From Streptomyces pactum (lineage in GTDB: Bacteria > Actinomycetota > Actinomycetes > Streptomycetales > Streptomycetaceae): a stretch of 64,000 nucleotides of DNA. Each line of letters starts with the position of its first letter. Position 1 is the stretch's first letter. Location of the stretch: NCBI RefSeq assembly GCF_002005225.1, contig NZ_CP019724.1, positions 7,978,001 to 8,042,000 on the forward strand. The letters run 5' to 3'. The translations under genes and the position numbers were made by a program. Of the stretch, positions 1 to 31,400 are shown piece after piece. The notes beneath the pieces were generated by a model. It saw only the letters and a list, made by a program, of their open reading frames with translations, was not told the DNA's origin and searched no databases.

Positions 1-16408
<16,408 letters not shown>

Positions 16409-16450
16409 CACCCATCCCGCCCGGCCCGGCCACCGCGTCCTTCCAGAACC

Positions 16451-16466
16451 AGAGGATCCCACCCCC
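16451..16466 (+). promoter_or_regulatory. Ribosome binding site of fscC
   Basis: AGAGGA at 16451-16456 lies 10 bases before the ATG at 16467. The spacer 16409-16466 after the fscB stop is only 58 bp and shows no hairpin, which supports read-through from fscB. Confidence 0.7.
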
Positions 16467-19400
16467 ATGGCAAGCTCCGAAGACAAGCTCCGCGACTACC
16501 TCAAGAAGGTCACCGCAGACCTGCGTCGCACCCGTCAGCGGCTGGAGTCTGTCGAGGCCGGCCAGAGCGAGCCGATCGCCGTCATCGGCATGGCCTGCCG
16601 CTTCCCCGGCGGCGTCCGCTCCCCGGAAGACCTCTGGCGGCTGGTGGCCGACGGAACCGACGCCGTCGGCCCGCTGCCCGAGGACCGCGGCTGGGACCTC
16701 GCCTCCCTCTACGACCCCGACCCCGGCACCCCCGGCAAGAGCTACGTCCGCGAGGGCGGCTTCCTCGACGGCGCCGCCGACTTCGACGCCGACCTCTTCG
16801 GCATCGCCCCCCGCGAAGCCCTCGCCATGGACCCCCAGCAGCGGCTCCTGCTGGAAACCGCCTGGGAGGCCGTGGAACGCGCCCGGATCAGCCCCGCCTC
16901 CCTCCGCGCCACCGACACCGGCGTCTTCGTCGGCGGCGCCGACACCAACTACGGCTCCCTCGCCCGCACCACCGAGGAGACCGAGGGCCACAACCTCACC
17001 GGCGGCGCGATGAGCGTGCTGTCCGGCCGCATCTCCTACACCCTCGGCCTGGAGGGCCCGGCCGTCACCGTCGACACCGCCTGCTCCTCCTCCCTCGTCG
17101 CCCTCCACCTCGCCACCCGCGCCCTGCGTGCCGGCGAGTGCTCCCTCGCCCTCACCGGCGGCGTCGCCATGATGCCGACCACCGAACTCTTCACCGAGTT
17201 CTCCCGGCAGCGGGGCCTCGCCCCCGACGGCCGCTGCAAGCCCTTCGCCGAAGCCGCCGACGGCACCGCCTGGGGCGAGGGCGTCGGCGTCCTCCTCGTC
17301 GAGCGCCTCTCCGACGCCCGCCGCAACGGCCACCGGGTCCTCGCCGTCATCCGCGGCACGGCCGTCAACCAGGACGGCGCCAGCAGCCGACTCACCGCCC
17401 CCAACGGTCCCTCCCAGCGCCGCGTCATCGAGGCGGCCCTCGCCGACGCCCGCCTCACCCCCGACCAGATCGACGCCGTCGAGGCGCACGGCACCGGCAC
17501 CACCCTCGGTGACCCCATCGAGGCGCAGGCCCTCCTCGCCACCTACGGCCGAAACCGGCCCGCCGACCGGCCGCTGCACCTCGGCGCCGTCAAGTCGAAC
17601 ATCGGCCACGCACAGGCCGCAGCCGGTGTCGCGGGCGTCATCAAGATGGTCATGGCCATGCGCCACGGTGTGCTGCCCGCGATCCTGCACGTCGACACGC
17701 CCACTCCCCACGTCGACTGGACCACCGGCGCCGTCGAACTCCTCACCGAGGCCACCGACTGGCCCGCCGCCGACCACCCTCGCCGCGCCGGCGTCTCCTC
17801 CTTCGGCATCAGCGGTACCAACGCCCACGTCCTGCTGGAACAGGCACCCCTCCCCGAGGAAGAGGAAGCGGAGACCCCCGATGGCACGGGTACGCAGGCC
17901 CCGGCCGTCGACCCCGCCGTGACCCCCTGGCTGCTGTCCGCCCGCTCCGAGGCCGCACTGCGCGCCCAGGCCGAACGCCTCGTCGCCCACGTCGAGGCTT
18001 CGGCCGCCCGCCCCCGGCACGCTGACATCGCCCTGTCCCTCGCGGTCGGCCGCGCCCCGCTCCCGCACCGCGCGGTGGTCCTCGCCACCGACCCCCGGGC
18101 CACCGCCCAGGCCCTCACCGCCCTCGCCGCCGCCGAACCCCACCCCGCCGTCGAGGAGGGCACCGCCCAGGGCGGCTCCACCGCCTTCCTGTTCTCGGGT
18201 CAGGGTTCGCAGCGGCTCGGTACGGGCCGGGAGTTGTACGGGCGTTTCCCGGTGTTCGCGGAGGCGTTCGACGCGGTGTGTGCCGGTCTGGACGGGCATC
18301 TGGAGCGGCCGTTGCGTGAGGTCGTGTGGGGTGACGACGAGGACCCGCTGAACGGGACGGCGTATGCCCAGGCCGGGTTGTTCGCGGTCGAGGTGGCGTT
18401 GTTCCGGTTGGTGGAGTCGTGGGGGGTGCGGCCGGAGTTCGTGGCCGGTCATTCGATCGGTGAGGTGGCGGCCGCGCATGTCGCCGGTGTCTTCTCGCTC
18501 GCGGATGCGTGTGCGTTGGTGGCCGCGCGTGGCCGCCTGATGCAGGCGTTGCCGGCCGGTGGTGCGATGGTGGCGGTCGAGGCGACGGAGGCGGAGGTCC
18601 TCCCGTACCTGACCGACGAGGTGTCGGTGGCGGCCGTGAACGGGCCGTCGTCGGTGGTGGTGTCGGGTGTCGAGGCCGCGGTGGAGGCGGTGGCGGAGGT
18701 GTTCCGCGGGCTGGGGCGTCGCACGTCCCGGTTGCGGGTGTCGCACGCCTTCCACTCGCCGCTGATGGAACCCATGCTGGACGAGTTCCGGGCGGTCGCC
18801 GAGGGACTCACCTACGCCGAGCCGGGGTTGCCCGTCGTCTCCAACGTGAGCGGCGCCCTGGCGGAGCCCGGCCAGATGGCCTCGGCCGCGTACTGGGTGA
18901 CCCATGTCCGTGCGGCCGTGCGCTTCGACGACGGGATCCGCGCGCTGGCCGGGCAGGGCGTCACCCGCTTCCTGGAGCTGGGTCCGGACGGTGTGCTCAG
19001 CGGCATGGCGCGCGCGAGCGCCGGCGACGACGCTGTGCTCGTCGCGATGCTGCGCAAGGACCGCGACGAGGAGACCACGGCCCTCACCGCTCTCGCCCGG
19101 CTGGCGGCACACGGCCTGACGGTGGACTGGACCGCGTACCTCGCCGGAACCGGAGCCCGCCTCACCGACCTGCCGACATACGCCTTCCAGCATCAGCGCT
19201 ACTGGCCCACGCCCGACGCGTCCTCCGGGGACGTCGAGTCCGCCGGCCTGCGCACCGCGGACCACCCCCTGATCGGCGCGGCCGTCGAACTCTCCGACTC
19301 CGACGGTCTCCTCCTCACCACGCGGCTCTCCCTGCACACCCACCCCTGGCTGGGCGAACACGTCGTGATGGGCAACGTACTGCTGCCCGGCACCGCGTTC

Positions 19401-22400
19401 GTCGAACTCGCCGTACGGGCCGGCGACGAGGTGGACTGCGACCGCGTCGAGGAACTCACCCTGGCCGCCCCCCTCGTCCTCCCCGAGCGGGGCGGCGTCC
19501 AACTGCACCTCCAGGTCGGCCCGGCCGACTCCGCCGGCCGCCGGAGCCTCACCGCCCGTTCCCGGCCCGAGGGCGCGGACGACCTGCCGTGGACCGAGCA
19601 CGCCACGGGCATCCTCGCCCCGGGGACGGCTCCCGCCTCCGACACCACCACCTCCGACGCCACGGTCTTCGACACCGCCGCCTGGCCGCCCGCCGACGCC
19701 GAGCCCATCGACCTGACGGGCATCTACGAGCGCATGGCCGAGGGCGGATACGAGTACGGCCCCCTCTTCCAGGGGCTGCGCGCCGCCTGGCGGCAGGGCG
19801 ACGACGTGTACGCCGAGGTCGCGCTCCCCGAATCCGCGGCGCGCGACGCCGCAGGCTTCGGACTGCACCCGGCGCTGCTCGACGCGTCCGTGCAGATCTC
19901 CGCCCTCGGTGGACTCGCGCGGGGCGTCGTCCCGTTCTCCTGGGAAGGCGTGACGCTGCACGCCACCGGCGCCCGGGCCCTCCGCGTCCGCCTGACCCGT
20001 ACCGGCGACGAGTCCGCCACCGTAGCCGTGGCCGACCCCGCCGGCGCACCGGTCGCCACCGTCGAGAACCTGCTGCTGCGCGCCGTCGCCTCCGACGGCG
20101 CCGTCGACACCACGACGCGGGACGCCCTGTTCCACCTCGCCTGGACGCCCGTCGCCGCCCCAGCGCCGGACGGTGGTGCCGAGGACGCCCCTTCCACGGC
20201 CGTCCTCGGGACCACCGACGACCACCTTGCCGCCCTGCCCGGCCCTCGTCATGCCGACATCGACGCGCTGGTGCACCACGGTGCGCTGCCGGCGACGGTG
20301 TTCGCCGTCGTAGCGCCGACCGCTGAACAGGGGACCGGTGTCGTCGACTCCGTGCACGAAGCAGCCGCCTGGGCGTTGGAGTCGGTGCGGTCGTGGGTGG
20401 CGGAGGAGCGGTGTGCGGGCTCGCGTCTGGTGTTCGTCACGCGTGGTGTCGTAGCGGGTGAGGACCTGGCCGGGTCTGCGGTGTGGGGTCTGGTGAGGTC
20501 GGCGGTCTCGGAGCATCCGGGGCGGTTCGGTCTGTTGGATGTCGAGCCGGGTGCGGTGCTGTCGGCCGAGTCGCTGAAGGTGGCGTTGGCCGTGGGTGAG
20601 GCCGAGGCCGAGGTGGCGGTGCGTGGTGGTGAGGTGTTGGTGCCTCGTCTGGCGCGGGTGGTGTCCGGGTCCGGCGCGGATGATTCCGGCTGGGGTGTGG
20701 CCGGGGTTGAGGGCACGGTTTTGGTGACGGGTGGTACGGGTGGTCTGGGGCGTGTGGTGGCCCGTCATCTGGTGGCCGAGCATGGTGTGCGGGACCTGTT
20801 GTTGGTGAGTCGTCGTGGTGCGGCCGGCGAGGGTGCGGATGCTTTGGTGGCCGAGCTGTCCGGGCTGGGTGCCCGGGTGGTGGTGGAGGCCTGTGATGTG
20901 GCTGACGCTGCCGCGGTGGCGGATCTGGTGGGCCGGTATCCGGTGCGGGCCGTGGTGCATGCGGCGGGTGTCCTGGACGACGGTGTGGTGGAGTCGCTGA
21001 CGGGTGAGCGGCTTGCGGGTGTGCTGCGTCCCAAGGTCGACGCGGCCTGGCACCTGCACGAGGCGACCAAGCACCTCGACCTCACCGCCTTCGTGCTCTT
21101 CTCCTCCATGTCGGGCATCCTCGGCGGCCCGGGACAGGCCAACTACGCGGCGGGCAACACGTTCCTGGACGCCCTGGCCCGGCACCGCCGCTCGCTCGGC
21201 CTGCCGGCCGCGTCCCTGCCCTGGGGCCCGTGGACCCAGGACACCGGCATGATCGGCACCCTCTCCGACACCGACGTACGGCGCATCGCACGCGCCGGCA
21301 TGCCGGAACTCACCCCCGAGCAGGGCGCCGCCCTCTTCGACGCCGCACTCGCCACCGGCGAACCCGTCGTCATGCCCGTGCGCCTCGACCTGCCCGCCCT
21401 GCGTGAACAGGGCGACATCCACCCCATGCTCCGTGGCCTGGTCCGGGTGCGGGCGCGGCGGTCGGTTGCGGGTGGTTCGGTGGCGGCGGTCGGTCTGGTG
21501 CAGCGGTTGGAGGGGCTGGGCCGGGACGAGCGGCGTGAGGTGCTGCTGGATCTGGTGCGGGCGCAGATTGCTCTGGTGCTGGGGCACGCGGGTGCGCGGA
21601 CGGTGGATCCGGGGCGTGCCTTCCAGGACTTGGGCTTCGATTCGCTGACGGCGGTGGAGCTGCGGAACAAGCTGGGCAAGGTGACGGGGCTGCGGTTGCC
21701 GGCGACGGTGGTGTTCGACTACCCGACGGCGAACGCGCTGGTGGGTTGTCTGCTGGACGAGCTGTTCGGTGTGGTGGAGCCGGCCTCGGTGGTGCCGGTG
21801 GGCTCGTTGCCGTCGGTGGCGGACGATCCGGTGGTGATCGTGGGGATGGCGTGCCGTTATCCGGGTGGGGTGTCGTCGCCGGAGGATCTGTGGCGGCTGG
21901 TGTCCGAGGGCGCGGACGCGGTGTCCGACTTCCCCGTCAACCGTGGCTGGGACGCCGACGTCCTCTACAACCCCGACCGCGAGGCCTCGGGCACCAGCTA
22001 CACCAAGTCCGGTGGCTTCCTGCACGACGCGGGCGCGTTCGACGCCGACTTCTTCGGGATGAGTCCGCGGGAGGCGGTGGCGACGGACGCGCAGCAGCGG
22101 TTGCTGCTGGAGGCGACGTGGGAGGCGATCGAGCGGGCCGGGATGGACCCGGTGTCGCTGCGGGGCAGCCAGACCGGCGTCTTCGCCGGCGTCATGTACA
22201 ACGACTACGGCAACATGCTCGCCGACGAGCAGTACGAAGGCTTCCGCAGCAACGGCAGCGCCCCGAGCATCGCCTCCGGCCGGGTGTCCTACACGTTCGG
22301 GTTCGAGGGTCCGGCGGTGACGGTGGACACGGCGTGTTCGTCGTCGTTGGTGGCGTTGCACTGGGCGGCGCAGGCGTTGCGTTCCGGTGAGTGCTCGTTG

Positions 22401-25400
22401 GCGGTTGCCGGTGGTGTGACGGTGATGTCGACGCCGACGACGTTCGTGGAGTTCTCGCGGCAGGGGGGTTTGTCGGCGGACGGCCGGTGCCGTTCGTTCG
22501 CGGATGCGGCCGATGGGGTGGGTTGGTCCGAGGGTGTCGGTGTGCTGGTGCTGGAGCGGTTGTCGGATGCGCGGCGCAACGGTCATCGGGTGCTGGCGGT
22601 GGTGCGGGGCAGTGCGGTGAACCAGGATGGTGCGTCGAATGGTCTGACGGCGCCGAATGGTCCTTCGCAGCAGCGGGTGATCCGGCAGGCGTTGGCCAGT
22701 GGTGGTCTGTCGGCCGGTGATGTGGATGTGGTGGAGGCGCACGGTACGGGTACGACGCTGGGTGACCCGATCGAGGCGCAGGCGTTGATCGCCGCTTATG
22801 GGCAGGACCGGCCGGGGGACCGGCCGTTGTGGCTCGGCTCCATCAAGTCGAACCTGGGGCATACGCAGGCGGCTGCGGGTGTGGCCGGTGTGATCAAGAT
22901 GGTGATGGCGATGCGGCATGGTGTGCTGCCGCGGACGCTGCACGTGGACGCCCCGTCCTCGCATGTGGACTGGTCGGCGGGTGCGGTGGAGCTGCTGACC
23001 GAGCCGGTGCCGTGGTCGGACGAGGAAGGTCCGCGTCGGGCGGGTGTGTCCTCCTTCGGTATCAGCGGCACCAACGCCCACGTCGTTCTCGAACAACCCG
23101 AATCCGAGCCCGTGACGGACGAGGGCGCTGAGACCGGAGGACTCGCCTCCCTCGCGCCCGGAGCGGTGCCGTGGATCCTCTCCGGCAAGACCGAGGCCGC
23201 CCTGCACGCCCAGGCCGCACGCCTCCTGGCCCGCGTCGAAGCGGCCCCGGACCTGCGTGCCGTGGACCTCGGCTGCTCCCTGGCCACGCAGCGCTCCGTC
23301 TTCGACCACCGCGCCGTGGTACTCGCGAACGACCGTGACTCCGCCGTGCGCGGCCTGGCCGCGGTGTGCGTGGGGGAGAGCGACCCTGCTGCGATCGTCG
23401 GCGCGACCGAACCGGGCTCCACCGCCTTCCTGTTCTCGGGTCAGGGTTCGCAGCGGCTCGGTATGGGCCGGGAGTTGTACGGGCGTTTCCCGGTGTTCGC
23501 GGAGGCGTTCGACGCGGTGTGTGCCGGTCTGAACGGGCACCTGGAGCGGCCGTTGCGTGAGGTCGTGTGGGGTGAGGATAAGGAGGTTCTGGATCGGACG
23601 GCGTATGCCCAGGCCGGGTTGTTCGCGGTCGAGGTGGCGTTGTTCCGGTTGGTGGAGTCGTGGGGAGTGCGGCCGGAGTTCGTGGCCGGTCATTCGATCG
23701 GTGAGGTGGCGGCGGCTCATGTGGCGGGGGTGTTCTCGCTCGCGGACGCGTGTGTGTTGGTGGCTGCGCGTGGCCGCCTGATGCAGGCGTTGCCGGCCGG
23801 TGGTGCGATGGTGGCGGTCGAGGCGACGGAGGCGGAGGTCCTGCCGCATCTGACCGACGAGGTGTCGGTCGCGGCGGTGAACGGGCCGTCGTCGGTGGTG
23901 GTGTCGGGTGTCGAGGCCGCGGTGGAGGCGGTGGCGGAGGTGTTCCGTGGGCTGGGGCGTCGCACGTCCCGGCTGCGGGTGTCGCACGCCTTCCACTCGC
24001 CGCTGATGGAACCCATGCTGGACGAGTTCCGGGCGGTCGTCGAGGGGCTGTCGTACGCGGCGCCTCGGATGCCTGTGGTGTCGAACGTGTCGGGCGCGGT
24101 GGCCGATGACGAGCAGTTGGCTTCGCCCGCCTACTGGGTGAGCCATGTGCGTGAGGCCGTGCGTTTCGACGACGGTGTCCGGGCTCTGGTGGACCAGGGA
24201 GTGACCAGGTTCCTGGAGCTGGGCCCCGACGGTGTGCTGAGCGCTGTGGCGCGTGAGAGCGCCGGAGACGACGCGCTCCTGGTACCCCTGTTGCGCGAGG
24301 ACCGCGACGAAGTGGCCGTCGCCCTCGCGGCACTGGCCCGGTTGTACGTCCGTGGCCAGCACGCCGACTGGGCCGCCGTGCTCGACGGCACCGGTGCCCG
24401 CACGGTGGACCTGCCGACATACGCCTTCCAGCACGAGTACTTCTGGCCCGTCGCGTCGGTCACCGGAGCCGGTGACATCCGCCTGGCCGGCCTCGGCGCC
24501 CCTGGGCACCCGCTGTTGGGCGCGGCCGTCGAACTGGCCGGCACGGACGGCAGGGTCCTCACCGGCCGGCTGTCGCTGCGGTCCCATCCGTGGCTGGCCG
24601 ACCACGCGGTGCGGGGTTCGGTCCTGGTGCCGGGGACGGCCCTGCTGGAGCTGGCGATCCGGGCCGGCGACGAGGTCGGCTGCGACACGGTCGAGGAACT
24701 GACCCTGTCGGCTCCGCTGCTCGTACCCGACCAGGGCGGTACCCACATCCAGGTCACCGTCGGAGAACCCGACGAGACCGGACGCCGCAGCGTCGCCGTC
24801 CACTCGCGGCACGACGGGCACGACGGGCAGGGTGAGGACGACGACCACGGCCCCTGGACCCTGCACGCGGAAGGCACGCTGTCCGACGACGCGACCGTCG
24901 GGCGCCCCGGCTTCGACGCGACCGTGTGGCCCCCGAAGAACGCCCAGCCGGTCGACGTCACCGACTGCTACGAGTCGCTGGCCGAAGCCGGCCTCCGCTA
25001 CGGCCCGGTGTTCCAGGGCCTACGGGCCGCCTGGCGCCGGGGCGACGAGGTCTTCGCCGAGGTCACCCTGAACGACGACGTCGACGGTGGCACCTTCGGC
25101 CTGCACCCGGCGCTCTTCGACGCCGCCCTGCACGCCTCCTTCGCCTTCGGTGAGGGCGACGGGCCGGAGGGCGTGCCCTTCGCCTGGGAAGGGGTGCGTC
25201 TGCACGCGGCCGGTGCGTCGGCACTGCGCGCCCGGCTCACCCGGGTGGGCGGGGACGCCCTGGCCGTCGAGTTGGCCGACCCGGCCGGCGAACCGGTCGC
25301 CTCGGTGGAATCCCTTGTCGTACGGCCCGTCACCGAGGCCGGTGGGGCGGGGAGCGGTACGCAACCCCTCTACTTCGTGGACTGGGTCCCGGCCAGGGCT

Positions 25401-28400
25401 CGCGGTACTGCTCCCTCCCCGGCCCCGTGCGCACTGCTGGGCGGCGACCGCCTCAGCGTGTTCCCCACCGGTTCGGACGGGCTGATCACCGTTGCCGACC
25501 TGGAAGCACTGGCCGAGCACGAAGTGCCCGGGACGGTGTTCGTCTCCGTGCCGGACTCGCCCGAGGTCGTCGAAGCCGCGCAGGCGACGACCGCGTGGGC
25601 CCTCGAGCTGGTCAAGAAGTGGCTGGCGGACGACCGCTTCGCGGCGGGCCGTCTGGTGTTCGTGGTCGCCGCCTCCGACAGCGCCGAGCACCTGGCGGCC
25701 GGGCCCGTCCGGGGCCTGGTGCGTTCCGCACGGCTGGAGCATCCGGGGCGGTTCGGTCTGTTGGATGTCGAGCCGGGTGTGGTGCTGTCGGCCGAGTCGC
25801 TGAAGGTGGCGTTGGCCGTGGGTGAGGCCGAGGCCGAGGTGGCGGTGCGTGGTGGTGAGGTGTCGGTGCCTCGTCTGGCGCGGGTGCCTTCGGAGCCGGG
25901 CGGCGATGGGGCGCCTGCCTGGGATGTGGCCGGGGTTGACGGCACGGTTTTGGTGACGGGTGGTACGGGTGGCCTGGGTCGTGTGGTGGCCCGTCATCTG
26001 GTGGCCGAGCGTGGCGTGCGCGATTTGCTGTTGGTGAGTCGTCGTGGTGCGGCTGCCGAGGGCGTGGACGGTCTGGTCGCGGAGTTGACCGGGTTGGGTG
26101 CGCGGGTGGCGGTAGAGGCTTGCGACCTTGCCGAGCCCGGGGCGGTCGACGGGTTGTTGGCCGGGATCGCGCCGGAGCGTCCGCTGCGGGCCGTGGTGCA
26201 TGCGGCGGGTGTGCTGGACGACGGTGTGGTGGAGTCGCTGTCGGGTGAGCGGCTTGCGGGTGTGCTGCGTCCCAAGGTCGACGCGGCCTGGCACCTGCAC
26301 GAGGCGACCAGGGAGTTGGATCTCGCGGCGTTCGTGGTGTTCTCGTCGGTGGCGGGTACGTTCGGCAGTGCGGGTCAGGCGGGTTACGCGGCCGGCAACT
26401 CGTTCCTCGACGCTCTGGTGCGGCATCGTCGTGGGCTCGGTCTGCCGGGGGTCTCGCTGGTGTGGGGTCCGTGGTCGCAGGACGCCGGCATGACGGAAGC
26501 GTTGTCGGAGACCGACCACCGGCGCATCGCCCGCGCCGGCATGCCGCCCATGAGCCCCGAACTCGGCACCCGGCTCATGGACGCCGCCCTGGCCGGTGAA
26601 GAGAGCGTCGTCCTGCCCGTGCGCCTCGACCTCGCCGCCCTTCGTGGCGAGGAAGAGGTGCCGGCTCTCCTGCGGGGCCTGGTCCGGGTGCGGGCGCGGC
26701 GGTCGGTTGCGGGTGGTTCGGTGGCGGCGGTCGGTCTGGTGCAGCGGTTGGAGGGGCTGGGCCGGGACGAGCGGCGTGAGGTGCTGCTGGATCTGGTGCG
26801 GGCGCAGATTGCTCTGGTGCTGGGGCACGCGGGTGCGCGGACGGTGGATCCGGGGCGTGCCTTCCAGGACTTGGGCTTCGATTCGCTGACGGCGGTGGAG
26901 CTGCGGAACAAGCTGGGCAAGGTGACGGGGCTGCGGTTGCCGGCGACGGTGGTGTTCGACTACCCGACGGCGAACGCGCTGGTGGGTTGTCTGCTGGACG
27001 AGCTGTTCGGTGTGGTGGAGCCGGCCTCGGTGGTGCCGGTGGGCTCGTTGCCGTCGGTGGCGGACGATCCGGTGGTGATCGTGGGGATGGCGTGCCGTTA
27101 TCCGGGTGGGGTGTCGTCGCCGGAGGATCTGTGGCGGCTGGTGTCCGAGGGTGCGGACGCGGTGTCGGAGTTCCCGTCGGACCGTGGGTGGGACGTGGAG
27201 TCCTTGTACAGCGCGGACCGGGGGGTGCCGGGGACGTCGTACACGCGGTCGGGTGGTTTCCTGCACGACGCGGGTGACTTCGATCCGGACTTCTTCGGGA
27301 TGAGTCCGCGGGAGGCGGTGGCGACGGACGCGCAGCAGCGGTTGCTGCTGGAGGCGACGTGGGAGGCGATCGAGCGGACCGGGATGGACCCGGTCTCCCT
27401 GCGGGGCAGCCAGACCGGCGTCTTCGCCGGCGTCATGTACCACGACTACGCCAACCTGCTGACCGGTCCCGAGTTCGAGGGCTACCAGGGAAGCGGCAGC
27501 GCCGGCAGCGTGGCTTCGGGCCGGGTGTCCTACACGTTCGGGTTCGAGGGTCCGGCGGTGACGGTGGACACGGCGTGTTCGTCGTCGTTGGTGGCGTTGC
27601 ACTGGGCGGCGCAGGCGTTGCGTTCCGGTGAGTGCTCGTTGGCGGTTGCCGGTGGTGTGACGGTGATGTCGACGCCGACGACGTTCGTGGAGTTCTCGCG
27701 GCAGGGGGGTTTGTCGGCGGACGGCCGGTGCCGTTCGTTCGCGGATGCGGCCGATGGGGTGGGTTGGTCCGAGGGTGTCGGTGTGCTGGTGCTGGAGCGG
27801 TTGTCGGATGCGCGGCGCAACGGTCATCGGGTGCTGGCGGTGGTGCGGGGCAGTGCGGTGAACCAGGATGGTGCGTCGAATGGTCTGACGGCGCCGAATG
27901 GTCCTTCGCAGCAGCGGGTGATCCGGCAGGCGTTGGCCAGTGGTGGTCTGTCGGCCGGTGATGTGGATGTGGTGGAGGCGCACGGTACGGGTACGACGCT
28001 GGGTGACCCGATCGAGGCGCAGGCGTTGATCGCCGCTTATGGGCAGGACCGGCCGGAGGAGAGGCCGTTGTGGCTGGGTTCGGTGAAGTCGAACCTGGGG
28101 CATACGCAGGCGGCTGCGGGTGTGGCCGGTGTGATCAAGATGGTGATGGCGATGCGGCATGGTGTGCTGCCGCGGACGCTGCACGTGGACGCCCCGTCCT
28201 CGCATGTGGACTGGTCGGCGGGTGCGGTGGAGCTGCTGACCGAGCCGGTGCCGTGGTCGCAGGAGGAAGGTCCGCGTCGGGCGGGTGTGTCCTCCTTCGG
28301 CATCAGCGGCACCAACGCCCACGTCATCCTCGAACAGCCGGAAGCCGAAGTCACGCCGACAGGAGACGGTGCCGAAGCCGTCGGACCGGATGCCGTCGGA

Positions 28401-31400
28401 CCGGATGCCGTCGTGCCGTGGGTGCTCTCCGGCAGGACCGGGGCCGCGCTGCGGGCGCAGGCCGAGCGACTGCGGGAGTACACGGAAGAAAGCGGTGCGC
28501 GGGGCAGTGCGGTGGACCTCGGGTTCTCGCTGGCCACGCGGCGCTCGGTGTTCGATCACCGTGCGGTGGTGCTGGCGAAGGACAAGTCGGCTGCCCTGGA
28601 GGCGCTCGCGGCGGGCGTCCCGGACGCGGGCGTCGTGGAAGGACTGGCCGGCACGGGCCGTACGGCCTTCCTGTTCTCCGGCCAGGGTTCGCAGCGGCTT
28701 GGTATGGGCCGGGAGTTGTACGGGCGTTTCCCGGTGTTCGCGGAGGCGTTCGACGCGGTGTGTGCCGGTCTGGACGGGCATCTGGAGCGGCCGTTGCGTG
28801 AGGTCGTGTGGGGTGACGACGAGGACCTGCTGAACGGGACGGCGTATGCCCAGGCCGGGTTGTTCGCGGTCGAGGTGGCGTTGTTCCGGTTGGTGGAGTC
28901 GTGGCGGGTGCGGCCGGAGTTCGTGGCCGGTCATTCGATCGGTGAGGTGGCGGCGGCGCATGTGGCGGGGGTGTTCTCGCTCGCGGACGCGTGTGTGTTG
29001 GTGGCCGCGCGTGGCCGCCTGATGCAGGCGTTGCCGGCCGGTGGTGCGATGGTGGCGGTCGAGGCGACTGAGGCGGAGGTCCTGCCGCATCTGACCGACG
29101 AGGTGTCGGTCGCGGCGGTGAACGGGCCGTCGTCGGTGGTGGTGTCGGGTGTCGAGGCCGCGGTGGAGGCGGTGGCGGAGGCGTTCCGTGGGCTGGGGCG
29201 TCGCACGTCCCGGCTGCGGGTGTCGCACGCCTTCCACTCGCCGCTGATGGAACCCATGCTCGACGAGTTCCTCGCGGTGGTGGACGACCTCTCCTACGGC
29301 GACCCGACCCTGCCCGTCGTCTCCAATGTGACCGGCCGGATCGCCGAGCCCGGTGACCTCACCACGCCGGCCTACTGGGTCACGCATGTCCGTGCGGCCG
29401 TACGGTTCGACGACGGCATCCGCGCGCTGGTGGAGCAGGGTGTGACGCGCTTCGTGGAAGTGGGCCCCGACGGTGTGCTGAGCGGCATGGCGCGCGAGAG
29501 CGCCGGAGACGACGCGCTCCTGGTACCCCTGCTGCGCAAGGACCGCCAGGAGGAGTCGGCGGCACTGACCGCCCTGGGCCATCTGCACGTCGCCGGGGCC
29601 GGGGTGGACTGGGCCGCGTACTTCGCCGGCACCGGTGCCCGCACGGTGGACCTGCCGACCTATGCCTTCCAGCGGCAGCGCTACTGGCCGGCGGGTGCGC
29701 CGACCACGGCCGGAGACGTGCGGTTCGCGGGGCTGGGCGCGGCCGGGCACCCGATGCTCGGCGCCGCCGTCCAACTGGCCGGCGACGAGGGCCCCGACGG
29801 GGTGGTGTTCACGGGCCGGCTGTCGCTGCGGACCCATCCGTGGCTGGCCGACCACGTGGTGCGGGGCTCGGTCCTGGTGCCGGGGACGGCCCTGCTGGAG
29901 CTGGCGATCCGGGCCGGCGACGAGGTCGGCTGCGACACGGTCGAGGAACTGACCCTGTCGGCTCCGCTGGTCGTACCCGACCACGGTGGCACCCACATCC
30001 AGGTGCGCGTCGGGATGCCGGACGCGGACGGCCGCTGCGCGGTGAGCGTGCACGCGCGGGCCGAGGACGACGCCCAGGCCCCCTGGACCGTCCACGCCAC
30101 CGGCATCCTGACCCCTGCCCCTGCCCCAGCCGCGAACGCGACGCCGTCCGGCTTCGACCCGTCCGTGTGGCCCCCGAAGGACGCCCGCCCCGTCGATGTG
30201 AGCGACTGCTACGAGCGGCTGGCCGACGCGGGGTTCTCCTACGGACCGGCCTTCCGCGGCTTGCGCGCCGCCTGGCGCCGGGGCGAAGAACTGTATGCCG
30301 AGCTGGTCCTCGACGAAGGGACGGACGGCAGCGGCTTCGGTCTGCACCCGGCACTGTTCGACGCCGTCCTGCACGCCTTCGCGCTCGACGACGACGGCCA
30401 CGGCGGAGTGCCGTTCTCCTGGAGCGGCGTTTCGCTGCACGCCTCCGGTGCCTCCGCTCTGCGGGCACGGCTGCTCCGGGACGCCGACGGCACCATGTCC
30501 GTCGAACTGGCCGACCCGGCCGGCGCTCCTGTCGCGTCGGTGACATCCCTGATCGTGCGTCCCCTCGCGGCCGGACAGCTCGTTTCACCCGCTCGAGATG
30601 CCCTGTACCAAGTGGACTGGGTGCCGGCCCGGGGAACAACGGACCCGACCCTCTCCTCGGCCCCGGCGACGGTACTGGGCGAGGACCCCGCCGACCCGCT
30701 CACCGAAGCGGACGGCATGGTCGCCGTGCCCACACTGGAGGAACTGACGGCCGCTGAGGTGCCGAGCACGGTGATCGTCAACGTCCTCGGCACCGCGGAC
30801 GGTGTCGTCGACTCCGTGCACGAAGCAGCCGCCTGGGCGTTGGAGTCGGTGCGGTCGTGGGTGGCGGAGGAGCGGTGTGCGGGCTCGCGTCTGGTGTTCG
30901 TCACGCGTGGTGTCGTAGCGGGTGAGGACCTGGCCGGGTCTGCGGTGTGGGGTCTGGTGAGGTCGGCGGTCTCGGAGCATCCGGGGCGGTTCGGTCTGTT
31001 GGATGTCGAGCCGGGTGTGGTGCTGTCGGCCGAGTTGCTGAAGGTGGCGTTGGCCGTGGGTGAGGCCGAGGCCGAGGTGGCGGTGCGTGGTGGTGAGGTG
31101 TTGGTGCCTCGTCTGGCGCGGGTGGTGTCCGGGTCCGGCGCGGATGATTCCGGCTGGGGTGTGGCCGGGGCTGAGGGCACGGTTTTGGTGACGGGTGGTA
31201 CGGGTGGTCTGGGTCGTGTGGTGGCCCGTCATCTGGTGGCCGAGCACGGTGTGCGGGACCTGTTGTTGGTGAGTCGTCGTGGTGCGGCCGGCGAGGGTGC
31301 GGATGCTTTGGTGGCCGAGCTGTCCGGGCTGGGTGCCCGGGTGGTGGTGGAGGCCTGTGATGTGGCTGACGCTGCCGCGGTGGCGGATCTGGTGGGCCGG